From Psychrobacter glacincola (GTDB lineage Bacteria; Pseudomonadota; Gammaproteobacteria; Pseudomonadales; Moraxellaceae), in assembly GCF_904846215.1 (NCBI RefSeq), contig NZ_CAJGZK010000002.1:62001-126000 (forward strand): a stretch of 64,000 nt of DNA, in the 5' to 3' direction. Under the pieces are notes generated by a model, which saw nothing but the letters and a program-made list of their open reading frames with translations, did not search any database and was not told the origin of the DNA. How positions within the stretch are numbered: the first letter of the stretch is position 1; the number at the start of each line of letters is the position of its first letter. Below are positions 62,242 through 64,000 of the stretch, in pieces. The position numbers and the translations under genes are program-made.

Positions 62242-64000
62242 TTAAGCCGACTCCGCCACCCTGTGCTCGCTAAAATAGCGTAATAGCTCTTGAATGACTG
62301 TCACACGCTGCTGCGACGTTGCCAGTTTATCGCCATCTTGATAACGAATGCCAGAGGCGCCATTCATACGGTAACGCTGCCCATTCGATTGAATTAGCTT
62401 AATAATCGCTAAAGCATCAACAGGCGTATCTGGTGCAAACTCTAACGTCATACTATTACTATTGGCATCAATTTTATTAATTTTCAGCGGTTCAGCTTGT
62501 ATACGCAGCCCATGAATGGCAAATAACTGCTTGGTCTGGTCTGGCAAGATACCAAAACGATCAATCATTTCAGTTCGAATATCAGTCAGTGCCTCTTTAT
62601 CATCTGCATTCCCAATACGCTTATAGAATAATAAACGCTGATGTACGTCGTGTAGATATTCTTCTGGTATCAATGCCGAGCTGTGCAGATTAATCTCACT
62701 GGTCAGCGACAATGGCGTACTTAAATCAGGCTCTTTACCGGCTTTAATCGCTTTTGTCGCCCGCTCGAGCATATCCATATATAAGCTAAAGCCTATCGCT
62801 TGCATATTACCGCTTTGCTGCTTACCGAGTATCTCACCAGCACCGCGAATCTCTAAGTCTTCACTTGCCAGCATAAAGCCTGCACCCAGCGTATTAGCAC
62901 GTTCAATCGCATGCAATCGGCGCTTGGCATCACCTTTAAGCCCTTTAATAGACGGTACCAGCAGATAACAATAGGCTTGGTGATGACTACGACCAACGCG
63001 ACCCCGCAGCTGATGTAGCTGTGCCAAACCGAACTTATCAGCGCGCTCAATAATAATGGTATTGGCATTGGGTACATCGATACCCGTTTCGATAATGGTC
63101 GAACATATCAGCACGTTGAATTTTTTATGATAAAACTGCTGCATCACTTGTTCAAGTTGCCGCTCTTGCATTTGCCCATGAGCGACTCCCACTCGCGCCT
63201 CAGGCACGAGCTCACGGATGGTCTCTGCCATACGCTCGATACTGGCCACATCATTATGTAATAGATAGACCTGACCACCGCGTAGTAACTCACGCAAGAT
63301 AGCTTCTTTCATCAATGCTTCTGTCTTTTGCATGACAAAGGTTTTAATCGCAAGGCGACGAGCTGGAGGTGTGGCAATAATAGACATATCACGCATGCCA
63401 GATAACGCCATATTAAGCGTTCTAGGGATGGGTGTCGCTGTCATCGACATACTATCGACATCGGTCTGAATCGCCTTGATACGCTCTTTATGACGTACGC
63501 CAAAGCGATGTTCCTCATCGACAATCATTAACCCTAAATTGGAAAACTTCACATCTGGTTGCAATAGCTTATGAGTACCGATAACGATATCCACTTTACC
63601 AGCCGCAAGGTCTGTTAGAACCGTTTCTTGATGCTTTTTGCCGCCAAAGCGCGACAAGGTTTCAACACGCACCGGCCAATCAGCAAATCTATCACGGAAA
63701 TTATCCTCATGCTGACCTGCTAGCAAGGTTGTCGGTACCAATACCGCCACTTGGTAGCCAGCACTAACCGCGATAAACGCAGCTCGCATGGCCACTTCGG
63801 TTTTACCAAAACCCACATCGCCGCAGATAAGTCGATCCATGGGCTGATTTTGGCGCATGTCTTCCATAACTGCGTGGATAGCATTGGCTTGGTCAGGGGT
63901 TTCTTCAAAAGCAAATTGGCTCGCAAACAGCTCATATTGCGAGATGTCTATTTTGAAATGAATACCAACTTTGGCTTCACGCCGCGCTTGTATATTCAGC
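62242..64000 (-). CDS. mfd: Transcription-repair coupling factor Mfd, C-terminal part (runs off window)
   Basis: The frame stays open to the right edge, so only the C-terminal 585 or so residues are present. The start inside the window is not the real one, since 'QYELFASQFAFEETPDQANAIHAV' precedes it in frame. Helicase motifs are 'LICGDVGFGKTEVAMRAAF' (Walker A), 'IVDEEHRFGVRHKERIK', 'SMTATPIPRTLNMALSGMRDMS' and 'GRVGRSHHQAYCYLL'. A C-terminal autoinhibitory domain follows. Mfd removes stalled RNA polymerase and recruits UvrA. Confidence 0.97.
   Translation of the reverse strand, partial: LNIQARREAKVGIHFKIDISQYELFASQFAFEETPDQANAIHAVMEDMRQNQPMDRLICGDVGFGKTEVAMRAAFIAVSAGYQVAVLVPTTLLAGQHEDNFRDRFADWPVRVETLSRFGGKKHQETVLTDLAAGKVDIVIGTHKLLQPDVKFSNLGLMIVDEEHRFGVRHKERIKAIQTDVDSMSMTATPIPRTLNMALSGMRDMSIIATPPARRLAIKTFVMQKTEALMKEAILRELLRGGQVYLLHNDVASIERMAETIRELVPEARVGVAHGQMQERQLEQVMQQFYHKKFNVLICSTIIETGIDVPNANTIIIERADKFGLAQLHQLRGRVGRSHHQAYCYLLVPSIKGLKGDAKRRLHAIERANTLGAGFMLASEDLEIRGAGEILGKQQSGNMQAIGFSLYMDMLERATKAIKAGKEPDLSTPLSLTSEINLHSSALIPEEYLHDVHQRLLFYKRIGNADDKEALTDIRTEMIDRFGILPDQTKQLFAIHGLRIQAEPLKINKIDANSNSMTLEFAPDTPVDALAIIKLIQSNGQRYRMNGASGIRYQDGDKLATSQQRVTVIQELLRYFSEHRVAESA

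Overview
The window looks like chromosomal DNA from a Moraxellaceae gammaproteobacterium, most likely Psychrobacter. The grounds are a moderately AT-rich sequence, the protein character of the housekeeping genes (AlaS, LysC, CsrA, PurH, PrmA, NadK, HU), a full iscRSUA-hscBA-fdx cluster, and a tmRNA whose tag reads ANDENYALAA. The genus is an inference from familiarity; no database search was possible.

From 1 to about 9.0 kb is the distal part of an integrated element. It carries a two-gene ATPase/RloB-like module (candidate phage defence). It also has a minus-strand series of genes: AlpA regulator, Cys-rich protein, YqaJ exonuclease, DUF932, small zinc-ribbon protein and Gp2-like HUH protein. 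Most of these are followed by their own intrinsic terminator. A gene of unknown function (7695-8768) sits behind a 21-bp perfect inverted repeat. The element ends at a 16-base fragment matching the 3' end of tRNA-Leu(UAA), followed by a strong terminator (8981-9034), so it very probably sits in a tRNA-Leu gene whose intact copy lies left of the window. A short stretch of host DNA follows, with a BLUF blue-light sensor gene and an IS630-family insertion.

From 10.87 to 21.46 kb is a second island, inserted at the 3' end of ssrA (tmRNA) and bounded by a 113-bp direct repeat. It encodes a P4-type tyrosine integrase with an amber codon at position 12, an AlpA-like regulator, a winged-helix-like protein, a KilA-N protein, several small translationally coupled genes (one apparently frameshifted), a large DUF927 helicase and a RelE/HigA-type toxin-antitoxin pair. 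Clusters of 9-bp-spaced GGGACA repeats run across the 3' end of the helicase gene and past its stop codon. About 2 kb of non-coding DNA at the left end is built from degenerate repeats. The layout resembles a phage satellite or integrative island with its own replication module; no structural or packaging gene is visible.

From 21.4 to 64 kb is core chromosome. In order it holds ssrA, a carboxylesterase, a glycerophosphodiesterase lipoprotein, aroC, prmB, an L,D-transpeptidase, alaS, lysC, csrA, hopJ-like, yeaC-like, nadK, a BI-1 family gene, a CcoI/FixI-type copper ATPase, mrcB, a TPR lipoprotein, prmA, an MJ0042/DUF3426 gene, fis-like, purH, ppiD-like, hup, an SCP2-like gene, the isc cluster, a class III adenylate cyclase, a HIT protein and the C-terminal part of mfd (running off the right edge).

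Five copies of a 138-146 bp miniature element are scattered between core genes (28930, 36412, 44155, 48998, 59509). Each has TATAGT-type ends and a central hairpin whose arms change sequence between copies while staying complementary. Their ends resemble the terminal repeats of the IS630 element in this window.
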